This document shows positions 54,101-63,401 of a stretch of DNA of 64,000 nucleotides, in pieces. Position numbers and translations under genes: made by a program. Positions within the stretch are counted from its first letter, which is position 1; each line of letters begins with the position of its first letter. The notes beneath the pieces were generated by a model. It was not told where the DNA came from. It did no database searches and was given only the letters and a program-made list of their open reading frames with translations. Source of the DNA: Bacteroidota bacterium (GTDB lineage: Bacteria; Bacteroidota; Bacteroidia; B-17B0; Aurantibacillaceae); assembly GCA_021156365.1 (NCBI GenBank), contig JAJNDK010000001.1, positions 682,001 to 746,000 of the forward strand. Reading direction: 5' to 3'.

Positions 54101-56000
54101 CATAGTTCTTATCATTCGCCATACCTCCTTCATAATAATTGCCGATCGGCCGGACTCTCCACACATAATAACCGGTCCCTTCTACTATTGATAAAACAAG
54201 ATTAGGATCAGGTGACTGCGTTTGTATGCTCAAAGCATTGTTCCAGTCTACCTTGCAGGTGATGCTCTGTTCATTCCCTGCTCTTGCTTTGGCCGTATCG
54301 ATATTATACAGGCGCAGGAGCTGGAATTCATAGTCCGGGAAAAGGCTGCAGGAATTGTTCCAGGAAAAGGTCAGCTTATTGGTGCCGGCAGGACTCGTGT
54401 TTACCGCATTCAATGTGATCAGCGGTGAACCAGTTTGCGATACGGCATTTGCATTGAATACTTCCTTATGAGTTACCAGCATCTTAATCGCAGGCTGCAC
54501 CAGCGTACTGGAGCTGTAACCACTGATCACTACATCGAATCGCTGCACCTGATAATATACATTGGTAAAGTCTGCCACAAACAATTGCTCCGGGTTGTCT
54601 TTATTAATGGTCAGCTGTTTCTGGAAACTTACTACCTGCGAGCCCCCGGTATATGCATTGTAACCATTGATCGTTGCCGTGCAGGTGCCGGTGAAAGTAT
54701 TTGTACCGTATTCATAATCCGTTCCTGTATTAAAGGTCAGATACAGCTTTGCGTTCTTGATTGTCTGAGGTGCACAAAGGGAAGTATTCACACAATGATC
54801 CACAATAAGCGGAACAGCAGTACCAGCTGCAATCTGGGCATGATTGAGCGTGATCGTATCATTGTTGGCCGGAGGTGTTGAAAACACAAACACACTGTAT
54901 GTAGTAGCTGTTCCTACTCCACAAGTATTCGATCCCTTCACAGTAATGGAGCGGGTACCTGCCGATGTCCAGTTGACATTCACGGCTGTGGTCCCGTTAC
55001 CCGCAAGTATCGTTCCTCCTGAAATGGTCCACACGTATGATGTCGCATTCAGAATGGAAGTGGTAGTATATGTGGTAGAGTTTCCTGTTACACATGCAGA
55101 AACCGGCCCGGTGATGGCACCTGCAGCAGAAGGTAAGGGTGTTACCGTTACATTCAGGGTCCTGCTGACCGGTGAAGAGCAGGGATTGGTCACCGTCAGT
55201 GCAACCTGTCCCGATTGCGCATTGGCCGGATAGTTTACAGTAATACTGTTTGTTCCCTGTCCGGAGGCTATGCTTGCATTCGGTGGCACTGTCCATGAGT
55301 AGGTAACGGTACCGGTCACGGCAGCCACGCTATAGGAAACGGAGGATGTACCTGCACAGACAGTTGACAGTCCGGCTATAGAAGCAATTGTTCCGGTCAG
55401 CGTATTCACAAAAACCGATTTGTTGGAAGGCGATGTTGTTGCGCAACCATTCAGGTACGTCGTCAGGGTCAGGGTCCGGTTTCCTCCCGGGTTGCTCCAG
55501 TTCACACCTGCTGTATTGGTACCCTGGCCGCCGGAAATACTTCCACTGCTGGTTGTCCAGGTATAGGTAACCCCGCCTACCGGTTCAGGAGCAACCGAAT
55601 AATTGTTCACTGCAGAAGGGCATACGGTAGCAGACCCAACGATTGTTCCCGGTGCTATATTAATGACCGAAACCGTTACGTCGATTTGTCCCGTGCCAAT
55701 GCAGACACCTGCTTTCTCCGCATAGATCCGATGTGTGCCGGTCGACACACAATTCCATTTTACGGTGATGGAATTTCCGCTGGTAGTGCAGGTCGTAGAA
55801 CCGTTGCAGGGAGACGGTGATACGATCACGCCTCCCGTTACTGTCCAATCCACATCGCATCCGAATACTGAAGACGCGGTATAAGTTGCTGTTTCGCCCA
55901 TATCCACACTCGTAGGGCCACTGATAGTAAATGCTTTCACCTTACCTGCACAAACGAACAGGAACAAGGCGCCGATAAAGTATTTCATTGATCTGTTCAT
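48138..56000 (-). CDS. giant PKD/RHS-repeat exported protein with unique C-terminal tail
   Basis: 2620 residues. The signal peptide is MKYFIGALFLFVCAGKVKAF; an in-frame ATG four codons downstream is an alternative start. Domain order: about four PKD/Ig-like repeats (25-375), a long region with many cysteines (CCTILIPHLNCNTPACSAS; CNSICKAHGCLDVCFKW), RHS/YD repeats (YDELARPTEKG, YDADNRLIGLE, YTYDANGNILTQKRNG, YDGLGRRVIKRD), and the RHS-associated core (ARMYDPRLGRWLSVDPLAEK to YIDPDGR) ending near residue 2319. A 301-residue tail follows, ending in a proline-rich stretch (RMPIRVPIRIPIPVP). RHS proteins often end in variable toxin domains, but I recognise none here. No T9SS domain is visible. 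It starts 1 bp after the stop of the 1990-residue gene. Confidence 0.93.
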   Translation of the reverse strand: MNRSMKYFIGALFLFVCAGKVKAFTISGPTSVDMGETATYTASSVFGCDVDWTVTGGVIVSPSPCNGSTTCTTSGNSITVKWNCVSTGTHRIYAEKAGVCIGTGQIDVTVSVINIAPGTIVGSATVCPSAVNNYSVAPEPVGGVTYTWTTSSGSISGGQGTNTAGVNWSNPGGNRTLTLTTYLNGCATTSPSNKSVFVNTLTGTIASIAGLSTVCAGTSSVSYSVAAVTGTVTYSWTVPPNASIASGQGTNSITVNYPANAQSGQVALTVTNPCSSPVSRTLNVTVTPLPSAAGAITGPVSACVTGNSTTYTTTSILNATSYVWTISGGTILAGNGTTAVNVNWTSAGTRSITVKGSNTCGVGTATTYSVFVFSTPPANNDTITLNHAQIAAGTAVPLIVDHCVNTSLCAPQTIKNAKLYLTFNTGTDYEYGTNTFTGTCTATINGYNAYTGGSQVVSFQKQLTINKDNPEQLFVADFTNVYYQVQRFDVVISGYSSSTLVQPAIKMLVTHKEVFNANAVSQTGSPLITLNAVNTSPAGTNKLTFSWNNSCSLFPDYEFQLLRLYNIDTAKARAGNEQSITCKVDWNNALSIQTQSPDPNLVLSIVEGTGYYVWRVRPIGNYYEGGMANDKNYGAFTSTGAFVQNAVVNVSAGISPYCFFYNQFDKDLNWIYSRFFAEGDEGKTGVKIKETMTYANGLLQSKQTQSLLSTDKTILTGQTIYDFSGRPAMTTMAAPVQQSYFDYVEQFAQRSGGVLYGATHFDQDTNYKKPNPMAAGLLANYYSDNTPGGDLTIPNAEGYPYSRTLYSKDGTNRNAEFGSQGYVHRILSNPNETSHTKKQFYSGVSEEELLRVFGDEAPKANTVHKVIDIDENNTAAIRYVNKEGQSIATCLSAGTNTAVLDTLTESHGAVYEINDLLTDAIPLAPNGMITTKPVAFTTPTTLKVYYKITPKSITADCGTYCSTCDYKVYFILRNILEPDAAGFPKKDSLIIPRGTCPASASSINPYIQYANLAPGSYMVEKRIFTANTNPATGISYLDEAVNAYTAQIDGDVGVYFDRIMEYVNVKDLNGLNTFLQQDVELPLDSTETNFVLNTSCCTILIPHLNCNTPACSASNFEQALIDRWGSDPDLALGTNIKNYFQAPWTSGDSVTTGKFNALVANMIDDPVSPYDCQELWNCWNGIVQGFKVMRQQYDQLGKPYDLLEQFLACAGKKLRGVSNTKNTTSYSSPGYLSHAYAYFKSTIVSTPCKNAINSVAPLSYPYPDTATWHWTQLYDCSFNTNAGGSTNVQSYVDTVETHCNSVCEAHYDGFVQSLLTAYRNDNRYVIVGEGTPNQEQTLITMEEIFCSAKQMVENCKQGCNLTVQGNQAGTPSEILALTKSMTWPYEVSLRDEHGDCASGFDRVSGDTDESILLVDYLNAKLDEMKLQIGPGISSFNVYDAIMEFDPDFTHSCITPSTTVSVSNTIPCYFYLQNTCTLRYVTPAWEAPFICNSICKAHGCLDVCFKWVEPDMGHENSDTVRFVSCEEEVLGYIVESINQQRQSCIDAAAQQYRQKYLNVCLDMNSLDSLKLNYKLDYYHYVLSYYDRVGNQLRTVPPAGVAFLDPSLLSVKQRQVHPNHTLATYFTYNSLGQCISKTTPDAGTVSFYYNKTGQLRFSQSARQLAASSYSYIKYDELARPTEKGKSTLSPSTFSQNVENMSFPSVGTEKTFTVYNAASASGNYSASKPQRNLLNNVSYVYTDKDGSAATTTDRTYTYYSYDLHGNVEWLVQDLPELGKNTMAYEYDLVSRKPLKMIYNEKKADQFMYRYGYDADNRLIGLETSKNGVLWEKDAGYSYYKHGPLKRMVIGEDKVQGLDYIHTIRGSLKGVNHPALDKTIDPGGDGNTGTNSTVALDVFGMMLSYYTDDFKRTNSPFNANATNVYYLAGTDLFNGHITTQVSHIAPKGGLQYEQMTGYTYKYDLLGRLKKSNFNSYATGQYTTSNDYLTEYTYDANGNILTQKRNGYALAALSMDQLTYTYYTGTNRLKKVADAVGTTSVYTNDMENQTATSNYSYDASGNLTNDFQNSSATYWNIDDKIDSVVFNPSGSVNDHRLYFIYDGLGRRVIKRDVTGASGGGTLISQTFYVYDASGILMATYKKTISADSTLYKLDEIPLYGSSRIGMRTESILVKKLVSGNPVTITYNPDTVLFTRTMGLKLYELKDHLDNVRVVINDVKQPENVNNLSLGFKAQIQSYSNYDPFGMQQPGRNYNSQDYRFGFNGKEKDNELLGEGNAYNFDARMYDPRLGRWLSVDPLAEKSPEQSPYDFAFNNPISYIDPDGRWPKGPVDELSGGKVREKLRDAWEGIRGWFKKPPPLDPKKIIDAKDLTSDEEEIPNTSASIGITGINSVDNPQEAAMIASGELGAATAGQSMVWFRNDAYGRGIAVQRACLTHLEAPIKAIVLGITPVDMYAQAMYFSVHPEKLVIRKVIFCELIKKDHITEANEYLDQVDPLQLPSVRLDPTLFDIDLALPLPGSNLSYITSPLPVLQEPDEVSLATAIWEAFFSFNPRPQNEIPLPIPPDPYCRFGGEGCPDPDPFMMPGPTGIPVAEPYPIPATSPQPAYSPSLRMPIRVPIRIPIPVP

Positions 56001-56001
56001 A

Positions 56002-59000
56002 TTAGTTTCTGTTAACGGTTGGTGAATTGTATTGTGTTTCCTGGATCGTCTTTTTGCCTTTTTCGGTTTCTATGATCTTGCGGATCAGTTTTCCTTCACT
56101 GTTGTACTGGTAATACAAACCGAAGTGCTGATCATCAAAAACGGTGAGCAAATGCAAAGTAACCGGATCATAGACATACGAGGTCATTTTGGATTGCAGG
56201 GGTTGTACGCGCACATCATCGATCCAGATCTTATGTCCTGACGGGGCCGAACCATAAGAGATGAAGGGTTGAAAGCTTTTATCACTCAACACGCTTGATA
56301 CGGTCATCGTGGCTTCGTAAAGACTCCACTCACCGGTCTGAGCCTTCTTGATAAAGTTCAGCGGCGAAAGTCCGTCAAAGGCACCAAAGGTCACTTTCAG
56401 ATACGGATGCGCCTGACCGTTCTGAACATATATATCATTGTTCAGCTGGTAATTTTCTTTCACCCACACTTTGAACACAAATAAATTATTCGGGATCTGG
56501 GGAGTAACCCTGTTCAGTGGAAACACTGTAGAAGACGTCGTCGTCAATGTCATCGATCGCTTGCCCGCGTGCGCAACGGTGGCGTCGATAACCGCCGCCG
56601 GGGAAAGCCCCAGGTTATCTTCAAGGTAATAGATGCCGTCCTTCGGGTAAGAAGATTCGAAGCTCTCGAACTGCACGGCTGCATAATCTGCATTGGTAGC
56701 AGAAAGCACCGGCAGGCAATTGTTATACCCATATTTGTAAATACTGTAGATATTAATCGCATTACTCTGAACAAGCGGAGCGCCTGCGGGTGTGTATGAC
56801 TTTATTGTGTTGGTAGCAATCCAGTTCAGTGAATCTGATCCGTTTTTCGGCAGGAGCTTAAAATCATTGAATATACCGGCGCCGTTATAGTTTCGCCCCA
56901 GCGTTCCGGAATTTCCGGGTAGACTTACCGATTCATTATTTCCCGGTACAACACCGGTCCGGTAAACATAGGACTTCTCTACTCTCCAATGACCACGGCG
57001 ACCTGTTTCAAAATCGTTTACAAAACCAAGCGGAGGCGGAGGAAAACCTCCAAAAATAGTGGTGTCGTAATTCCAGTAATCTTTCAGTGCCATAGCCTGT
57101 GCGGCAATCACGCCATTCAGCGAATGATGAACGGGATCCGGTTTTTCCATAGCACCATACGTAGTAATATTCGCGTTCATCTCATTCAGCTGATTGGTTC
57201 TCCCGCTGCGCAATACTTCTATCCACACAGAAGAGGAGGAAGCGTTCGAACGCTTGTAGACTGTAGTTGGTAACATGTAAAGTGTATTCGCCTTCAACTC
57301 GGAAACATGATAGATCCCTTCCAATGCATTATTGGATTGATAGACTGCAATCAGGTCGCCAGGGGCCAGCAGATTCAGTGCCTCCATGATGGATGGAGGC
57401 GCACCGCTTATATTAATGTAAATTCCGTTGCCGTTAGCGCCTTTATTCAGAACGTTGGAAGCAGTAGGTTTAATGACGGCTCTTTCGTTCAGGCTTTTAT
57501 TCGCCATTTCAGTGAAACCGGAAGCAGCCGGCAGGCAAATATTCCTATATGTGCCATTGTGGGCAGGCGATTGCTCCGGCGACAGTCCGTCGTATCCATC
57601 GGTGGTAGTGGTCACGATCTCTCCGCCGGTGAATGGATTCACCGCAATGTTATTGGTAGTGGCATAAATTCCGTCCGCATACTTCACAATGGATTTAATA
57701 ATAGCCGGATAACGGATCACTTTTGAAGTTACATGGGTTCTCAACTTACATTCGCTGTGAATATAGTAAGGGATGACGGAAGCCATTGGCAGTGGAGGAA
57801 CAGTAAGTCCCACATCCACATCAGGCTCTATGCTTAGATCATGTGAAACATCTTCGATCGCTTTGCTCTCAAACACCAGCTCCGTTTCCTTGCCGGGATT
57901 CTCCATCACCGGGTCGTCATGAATATCATACAGCACCGGAACTTTTTCGCCCGGCTCATAATACGTATAACTGGCTTTGGAGCTCAGCAACCAGGAAGAC
58001 GGGTCGGTGAACATTCCACCATACGTTGATACGGATTTGCTTTGCCCGTGCATCGTATTGGTGATGAAACGGAACCCCTGCGAAAGCCAGAGGTTATTGA
58101 TGCTGGACGAAACAACAGGGGTCGGCGTTACCAGCCAGTCGCGCACTTCGTCCATAGGTGTAAAGTCGGTTGCCTGCTTATTGCCATCATTGAGATACGC
58201 ACAATGCATATCGAAAGGATAGTCTTTAGCTGTAAAATATTCATGAACCGAGAAACCCGGATTTGTTTTACCACTGAAAATATTTTTGATGATCGTGCGC
58301 GAATAGCCTACGGATGGCCCGGGCAGAATGCCTTCTCCAATAGGTCCTTCCGTTGTTTCCTTATCACGGCCGCTGATCACCTTGTTCAAAAAGCTCTGCC
58401 GGAAGCGGGGCAGAAATCCTACCAGCGCATTTTCTTCCCGGTTGGATGCCGGCTCGTTTGCCGCTACTCCATAACTGATCAGGTTCCCCGTTACCGGATC
58501 TGCTCCTTCGTACACATATTCTTTCCCATACAGGTTTTTGTCTCCGCTTTCTATTCCGGCATCATACATCAGTACCCGCTTTACACGTACACCCGCACCT
58601 TTTTTAGGCTTCAACAGCGGCAACCTGAAATACGAATCGCCGAAGCTGATCGTTGAACATACCGTTCCTCCCAATCCTGGGATCCCGTTCTGGGCGAATT
58701 CATTCAGCATGCCTGCAAATGAGGTGACGACCCCCATAGGATCTGTATTGCCCGCCACTGCTCCCGAAGCATTGCAGTCATCGTTCAGCACCGCCATGCC
58801 AGCGCGATTGGTTTTCACAAAATCCTTACAGACTTTCTGAGGCAAGTCATCACCATTCTGGATCTTAATAAACAGGCCGGTTGCATCGGTATTTACATCC
58901 GTTACGGTTGCATAGCCGGTAATGAATTCACCGTTGCAGCTTCCATCGGTCACCTGGATGCCGGAAGTTCCCAGCAAGCGGTAATAAAACTTAAAATAGA

Positions 59001-61974
59001 TCTTATCTTTTTTATCGATGAACTGCTCTTTGATCAGTTTTTTCAGTGCAGTCTTTTCCGCAGCTGTAGTAACACCAATAGCTGCGGCATCGATATAAAA
59101 TTTGTCGGGCGACGGGCTGGAGATCAGTGGAACCATTCCCATCGCCCTCCTGTTCTGCACATAGCTGTACGTGTTCTGCTCATACTGAACATGGATCTCT
59201 CCTTTGGTAGGAAGCTTAATAACTTTCAAATGCCAGGCGGCCGGATCAAACTGTGAAGCCGCTGCGGCCTGATCGTTCCAGGTGCGGAATTTATTGTAAC
59301 GGTTCAATCCCTGATACTGGTAATTGCCCCAGCAGTCGATATCGAACGGACTGTAGGATGGATTCTGGTTGGCCGACAGCATATAGTTGCCAAACTGCGA
59401 CTGGTACATAGCAGGATAACCGCCGGCCAGGTAACCCGGTTGCCAACCGCTCACCGACTGAGGATACGTATATTCGAAAACATAAGGGCTGATCTTTACA
59501 TTTTTCACATCGTTATAATCGAACCATACTTTTTTCAGTGTGAGTTTGCCGCTATTGGCAGCCTGTGGGTTCGCCGGATTGTAATTCACATTGTTGGGCA
59601 TGCCCGGACAGAGTGAATAGTCATATTCGAAATTGACCGTCTTTATTTTCACCGATGGATTTCCGTTCGCATCCTTTGCATACAGTTCGATCCGCTCGAG
59701 CTTCTCCAGTGTTTTTGTTCCTTTTGCAGTGGAGAGTCTTGCAGCTGCTGTGTCCGAAGCCGCTTCAAAGCCGTCTTTTCTCGACTGGCCTGAACCTGCA
59801 ATCACGATCCCATTCGGTGTTGTAATATTTGTATTACCAAGGACGAAATAAGCGATGTGTGTTTTTGTTTCGATTGTTTCGAGGTAGTAGATCTCTTTTT
59901 CTCCCGATGCAAGTGTTCCCGCATCGTCTTTGTTGTCCGAGAGCTGATTCCGTTCGTAAAGTAATCCTGTGTAGGGTGTACGCCATCTGAACCAGTTAGT
60001 ACCGGCTGATTTATATCCCTGCGCGGCAGTAGTTCCGTATTTCTGTTTATAATTGAATTTGGTATAAGCACCGTAATCATCGGCACTTGGTCCATTACCG
60101 GTCTTATCGATATAATCCGGGGATGTGATCTCCGTCAACAGGAAAGAAGCTGCATACGGCGCATTCCGTTCCTCGCCCACTTTCAGCTTCAGGCTGTTGT
60201 CGTCTTTTATGTTTTTGTAGGCCAGGTAATTTTGCTGAACCTGCGCGCCTTCTATATCGTACTGCATGTTCACTTCTTTTCGTGAATACACCGGCAATCC
60301 ATAGGTGTAGCGGTTTCCCGATTCATTGAACACAGTAAGCTCACCGATCCCTTTGTTCACTGGATTTGCAGTCCCACCTGTCCTTTTGATCCATTGATTG
60401 GTTTGCTGGTCACGTGTATACGCTTTGTAGTTTTTTCCAGTGGAAGGAATATCCAACAATGCCATCTCTTCGTTGGTGTGATAAGAGATATACGCGGACC
60501 GTGCACTTCGTTTGTTATTGTTGGCGTTGGTATACACTTGTGAAGGAATGTTCACCTCGGCTTCTTTTATTCCGGGAACGGAGATGAGGGTATTCAGATC
60601 TCCTTTTACAAAATCATCGCCGGAAGAAAAATCCAGGCTGCCACCCATATCATTATTGAACCGGAAGAAATACGCTTCATCGGTGGAAGTCGTATCATGG
60701 GCAAATGCATAATCTCCTGTATTGCCGGGATTGTTCCAGTCTTTCACCTCCAGCGTCTGCAATCCTTGTCCTATATCGGAACCACCGCCTACATTCGTTC
60801 CCACTTCTCCTTCGAAACCGATGTTGTGAATGATGGTCGAGCTCTTTTTACTGTTCGGATGAAAATGACCGGGCCGCTTATTATACAAACGGAAACCGCC
60901 GTTCAGTCCTTCTGCATTCACCGTAAAATTATCGGCATTGCTGAACGGAATACCCAGGAATTTATCAAAGCGCTCATATGATCCGCCTTTTTCCACATGG
61001 TAATCCATCATGTCTTTCGGGCCGGCTTTGGCCGAATACATATAACCGAATGTTCTCAGTTCATCCGCTGCACCTGCCACACCATTCTTACCAACATTAC
61101 GCTGAACGGAATAGCTGCCGCTCATCTTCGCATTGGGGCCGGCTTGTACAAAAATGGCTGCTGCCAGCACGGATGATTCGAAATTGAACGACTCGCCCGT
61201 GTATGCAGTAACAGCAGTAGCCCGCGAAGCATCGCCATACGAAAAGGCGCTGAAACGGCTGCCGAACAATCCGAGTTTGTTCATGGTTGGGCTTTCTTTG
61301 GTAGGTTTGGAATTGGCGTAGGAGGTGGCTTTCCGCTGTTCGTCGTCAGATCCGGAACGCTGCATCTGCGAAAGTATTTTGGCTGGATTGACCGATGCGG
61401 AAAAGCTTCCTTCATTCTCATCCAGGTTGTAGGTCAGGCTGGCCAGTCCTTTTTTGGTGCTTACACCAATAGTGGTATTGAACCCGAATCCTTTGTAATT
61501 GTTGAAGTACATTGACTTGCTCGCATTCACCGGCAGATCAAAGCTGAATGCTTCTCCGGAGCCGGATATTCCTAAAGTCGCGGTCCGGTTGGCAGGCACA
61601 CGGTTCCAGTATCTAACGGTATCGCCCTGGGAGTCATCGGCGAAGCCTCGTTTGTTGCGGTTAACAGCGCCCGGATTCAGTGTCCAGCCAAACCCAACCC
61701 AGGATGCTTCTTCTTCCGGCGAAAGGCCACTGTGATAAGAAAGCATAACAGGATATCCACCTCCGTTCGCACCCGGAATATCCAACACGTTTATTCCATA
61801 GGTAAAATCTCCGGTAAAGGGATTCACCAGGTTATCTGTTGAAACGGATTCGAATTTCGTAAACTCCGGCTGGGTAGGTCCGCCTGCCAGCATAAGGGTA
61901 GGCAGTACTGTTTCGGCTGTCAGGATCGCAGCCAGTAAAAAAGAGATCTTCTGAAGGGTAGGTTTTTTCCACAT
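56002..61974 (-). CDS. giant RHS-partner exported protein
   Basis: 1990 residues. The N-terminus MWKKPTLQKISFLLAAILTA followed by ETVLPTLMLAG is a probable signal sequence. An early block SYHSGLSPEEEASWVGFGW resembles the N-terminal part of many Bacteroidota RHS proteins, and a later block GRDKETTEGPIGEGILPGP with VHEYFTAKDYPFD recurs, to my knowledge, in large Bacteroidota proteins encoded next to RHS genes. The C-terminus holds a YD-like stretch (YQYNSEGKLIRKIIETEKGK) but no complete RHS core. It ends 1 bp before the RHS gene, so the two are almost certainly co-expressed and may act together. Molecular function unknown. Confidence 0.85.
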   Translation of the reverse strand: MWKKPTLQKISFLLAAILTAETVLPTLMLAGGPTQPEFTKFESVSTDNLVNPFTGDFTYGINVLDIPGANGGGYPVMLSYHSGLSPEEEASWVGFGWTLNPGAVNRNKRGFADDSQGDTVRYWNRVPANRTATLGISGSGEAFSFDLPVNASKSMYFNNYKGFGFNTTIGVSTKKGLASLTYNLDENEGSFSASVNPAKILSQMQRSGSDDEQRKATSYANSKPTKESPTMNKLGLFGSRFSAFSYGDASRATAVTAYTGESFNFESSVLAAAIFVQAGPNAKMSGSYSVQRNVGKNGVAGAADELRTFGYMYSAKAGPKDMMDYHVEKGGSYERFDKFLGIPFSNADNFTVNAEGLNGGFRLYNKRPGHFHPNSKKSSTIIHNIGFEGEVGTNVGGGSDIGQGLQTLEVKDWNNPGNTGDYAFAHDTTSTDEAYFFRFNNDMGGSLDFSSGDDFVKGDLNTLISVPGIKEAEVNIPSQVYTNANNNKRSARSAYISYHTNEEMALLDIPSTGKNYKAYTRDQQTNQWIKRTGGTANPVNKGIGELTVFNESGNRYTYGLPVYSRKEVNMQYDIEGAQVQQNYLAYKNIKDDNSLKLKVGEERNAPYAASFLLTEITSPDYIDKTGNGPSADDYGAYTKFNYKQKYGTTAAQGYKSAGTNWFRWRTPYTGLLYERNQLSDNKDDAGTLASGEKEIYYLETIETKTHIAYFVLGNTNITTPNGIVIAGSGQSRKDGFEAASDTAAARLSTAKGTKTLEKLERIELYAKDANGNPSVKIKTVNFEYDYSLCPGMPNNVNYNPANPQAANSGKLTLKKVWFDYNDVKNVKISPYVFEYTYPQSVSGWQPGYLAGGYPAMYQSQFGNYMLSANQNPSYSPFDIDCWGNYQYQGLNRYNKFRTWNDQAAAASQFDPAAWHLKVIKLPTKGEIHVQYEQNTYSYVQNRRAMGMVPLISSPSPDKFYIDAAAIGVTTAAEKTALKKLIKEQFIDKKDKIYFKFYYRLLGTSGIQVTDGSCNGEFITGYATVTDVNTDATGLFIKIQNGDDLPQKVCKDFVKTNRAGMAVLNDDCNASGAVAGNTDPMGVVTSFAGMLNEFAQNGIPGLGGTVCSTISFGDSYFRLPLLKPKKGAGVRVKRVLMYDAGIESGDKNLYGKEYVYEGADPVTGNLISYGVAANEPASNREENALVGFLPRFRQSFLNKVISGRDKETTEGPIGEGILPGPSVGYSRTIIKNIFSGKTNPGFSVHEYFTAKDYPFDMHCAYLNDGNKQATDFTPMDEVRDWLVTPTPVVSSSINNLWLSQGFRFITNTMHGQSKSVSTYGGMFTDPSSWLLSSKASYTYYEPGEKVPVLYDIHDDPVMENPGKETELVFESKAIEDVSHDLSIEPDVDVGLTVPPLPMASVIPYYIHSECKLRTHVTSKVIRYPAIIKSIVKYADGIYATTNNIAVNPFTGGEIVTTTTDGYDGLSPEQSPAHNGTYRNICLPAASGFTEMANKSLNERAVIKPTASNVLNKGANGNGIYINISGAPPSIMEALNLLAPGDLIAVYQSNNALEGIYHVSELKANTLYMLPTTVYKRSNASSSSVWIEVLRSGRTNQLNEMNANITTYGAMEKPDPVHHSLNGVIAAQAMALKDYWNYDTTIFGGFPPPPLGFVNDFETGRRGHWRVEKSYVYRTGVVPGNNESVSLPGNSGTLGRNYNGAGIFNDFKLLPKNGSDSLNWIATNTIKSYTPAGAPLVQSNAINIYSIYKYGYNNCLPVLSATNADYAAVQFESFESSYPKDGIYYLEDNLGLSPAAVIDATVAHAGKRSMTLTTTSSTVFPLNRVTPQIPNNLFVFKVWVKENYQLNNDIYVQNGQAHPYLKVTFGAFDGLSPLNFIKKAQTGEWSLYEATMTVSSVLSDKSFQPFISYGSAPSGHKIWIDDVRVQPLQSKMTSYVYDPVTLHLLTVFDDQHFGLYYQYNSEGKLIRKIIETEKGKKTIQETQYNSPTVNRN

Positions 61975-62206
61975 AACAAATTAGATTGGATAAATGTTTA
62001 AGAATGTTTTTGAATTCCGGATCCTGCGGATAACAGGCACCGGACAGGTGTGACATAAACAAGCAGCCTGAATACCCGTAAGGATACTTTCAGTAAGAAA
62101 TTCTTCGAACAGGTAAACAAGCTTCTTGCAGATTATTAGCATGAAGCGAAAGTAGAGCTACTGCAATCCGATTACATTGCACAAATCAATCTTTCTATTG
62201 CATTTT

Positions 62207-63082
62207 TCAATTCAGGCTTGTATGCTGCCTGTATTCGGATGGTGTGATGGACATGTTCTTCTTGAAGAAGCGATTAAAATAGGCTACGTCCTTAAAGTTG
62301 AGTGCAAAGGAGATCTCTTTCACACTTAGATTGGTGCTGTATAATAAACGGCGTGCCTCCAGCAATACGCGTTCGTGGATCAGTTGAATGGCGGTTTTGC
62401 CGGTTTCTTTCTTACACAGGCTGTTCAGGTAATTGGGAGAAAGCCGGAGCTTATCGGAATATCCCTGCACATTCAGATCGGTAGAATAATATTTATCCAC
62501 CAATATTTTGAATGCAGTAATGCCATGGTGCGTAAGCTTTACATCATCCTCGTCCACATGGGCGTTTTCCAGGAAATAATGTTTGATCTTTAGCAGAACA
62601 ATATTCAGGTACGAACGAATGATCTCTTTTTTATAAGGATGATCCGAATTGAAGATGTTGTTCATGGAGATCACCAGGTCAAAGATCTCTTTGAATAATT
62701 CCCTGTCCAGCTCAAGGTGAGGCGTAAAGACATTAAAATTATAGAACGGGAATTCATTGGCAAAATTCCTGCTTTTTTCGTGGCTGGAGTAAACGGCATC
62801 ATGTGTAAAGCACAGTACAAAACCTTTGGAGGTATTGGCTTTTAATTTATGCACCTGGGTAGGTGATACAAAATGCAGGGAGTTGGGCATGATATCATAA
62901 TCCCGAAAATCCACCTCATGTACGCCACCTCCTTCACTGAATACGAGCAGCTCGAAAAAATTGTGACGATGCGGAACGATCCCATCGTAGTTCCGCTCTC
63001 CTTTTCCATTCAATGCAATTATATCAAATTCAGCATGCTGAAGATCCTTGATCATTAAGTCGTGAACCGGAATAGTGGCCAT
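62207..63082 (-). CDS. AraC-family transcriptional regulator
   Basis: A 291-residue regulator. The N-terminal cupin-like ligand domain (about 20-110) has HRHNFFELLVFSEGGGVHEV and a SPTQVHKL segment. The C-terminal two-helix-turn-helix DNA-binding domain (about 195-288) has LRLSPNYLNSLCKKETGKTA and LSVKEISFALNFKDVAYFNR, ending FFKKNMSITPSEYRQ, the AraC signature. It is co-directional with the RHS genes but separated from them by 232 bp, so control of that operon is possible but unproven. The effector is unknown. Confidence 0.95.
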   Translation of the reverse strand: MATIPVHDLMIKDLQHAEFDIIALNGKGERNYDGIVPHRHNFFELLVFSEGGGVHEVDFRDYDIMPNSLHFVSPTQVHKLKANTSKGFVLCFTHDAVYSSHEKSRNFANEFPFYNFNVFTPHLELDRELFKEIFDLVISMNNIFNSDHPYKKEIIRSYLNIVLLKIKHYFLENAHVDEDDVKLTHHGITAFKILVDKYYSTDLNVQGYSDKLRLSPNYLNSLCKKETGKTAIQLIHERVLLEARRLLYSTNLSVKEISFALNFKDVAYFNRFFKKNMSITPSEYRQHTSLN

Positions 63083-63401
63083 AGTTATATTGTGTGCTAA
63101 AGACCTGACAGGAATACACAGAAAGCCACTCAGCTGAAAATGATGTGCTGTTGCCTTGCAGAACTGTTTCCTGAATGCAGATCCTGAGTAAAATTAAGAA
63201 AAGAAAGACGATAAATCAAGAAACTGAGTTATCGTAGGAAGCCGGGAATTATCGGCATGCTTTATCCCTTGAAACCGGATGCATCCATTGTATATTTAAA
63301 GTTAAGCGGAAAAACTGTGCAGATTGCAGGATCCAAAAAAAAAGAAAAAGAACCCGGGCGGGATCCGCGACCTGCCTTCGATCAACACCAAAACCAGCAG
63401 C
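63083..63401. other. intergenic region without recognised features
   Basis: 319 bp between the AraC-type gene and the small HMA-like gene, both on the minus strand. A T-rich tract on the minus strand near 63332-63348, preceded by a short GC-rich dyad near 63359-63370, might be a weak terminator for the upstream gene. No coding frame, RNA gene or clear promoter was recognised. Confidence 0.4.

Noticed and set aside
62207-63082. AraC-type regulator as controller of the RHS operon
   Set aside because: Only proximity and strand agree; no operator was recognised in the 232-bp gap, so the link is not claimed.
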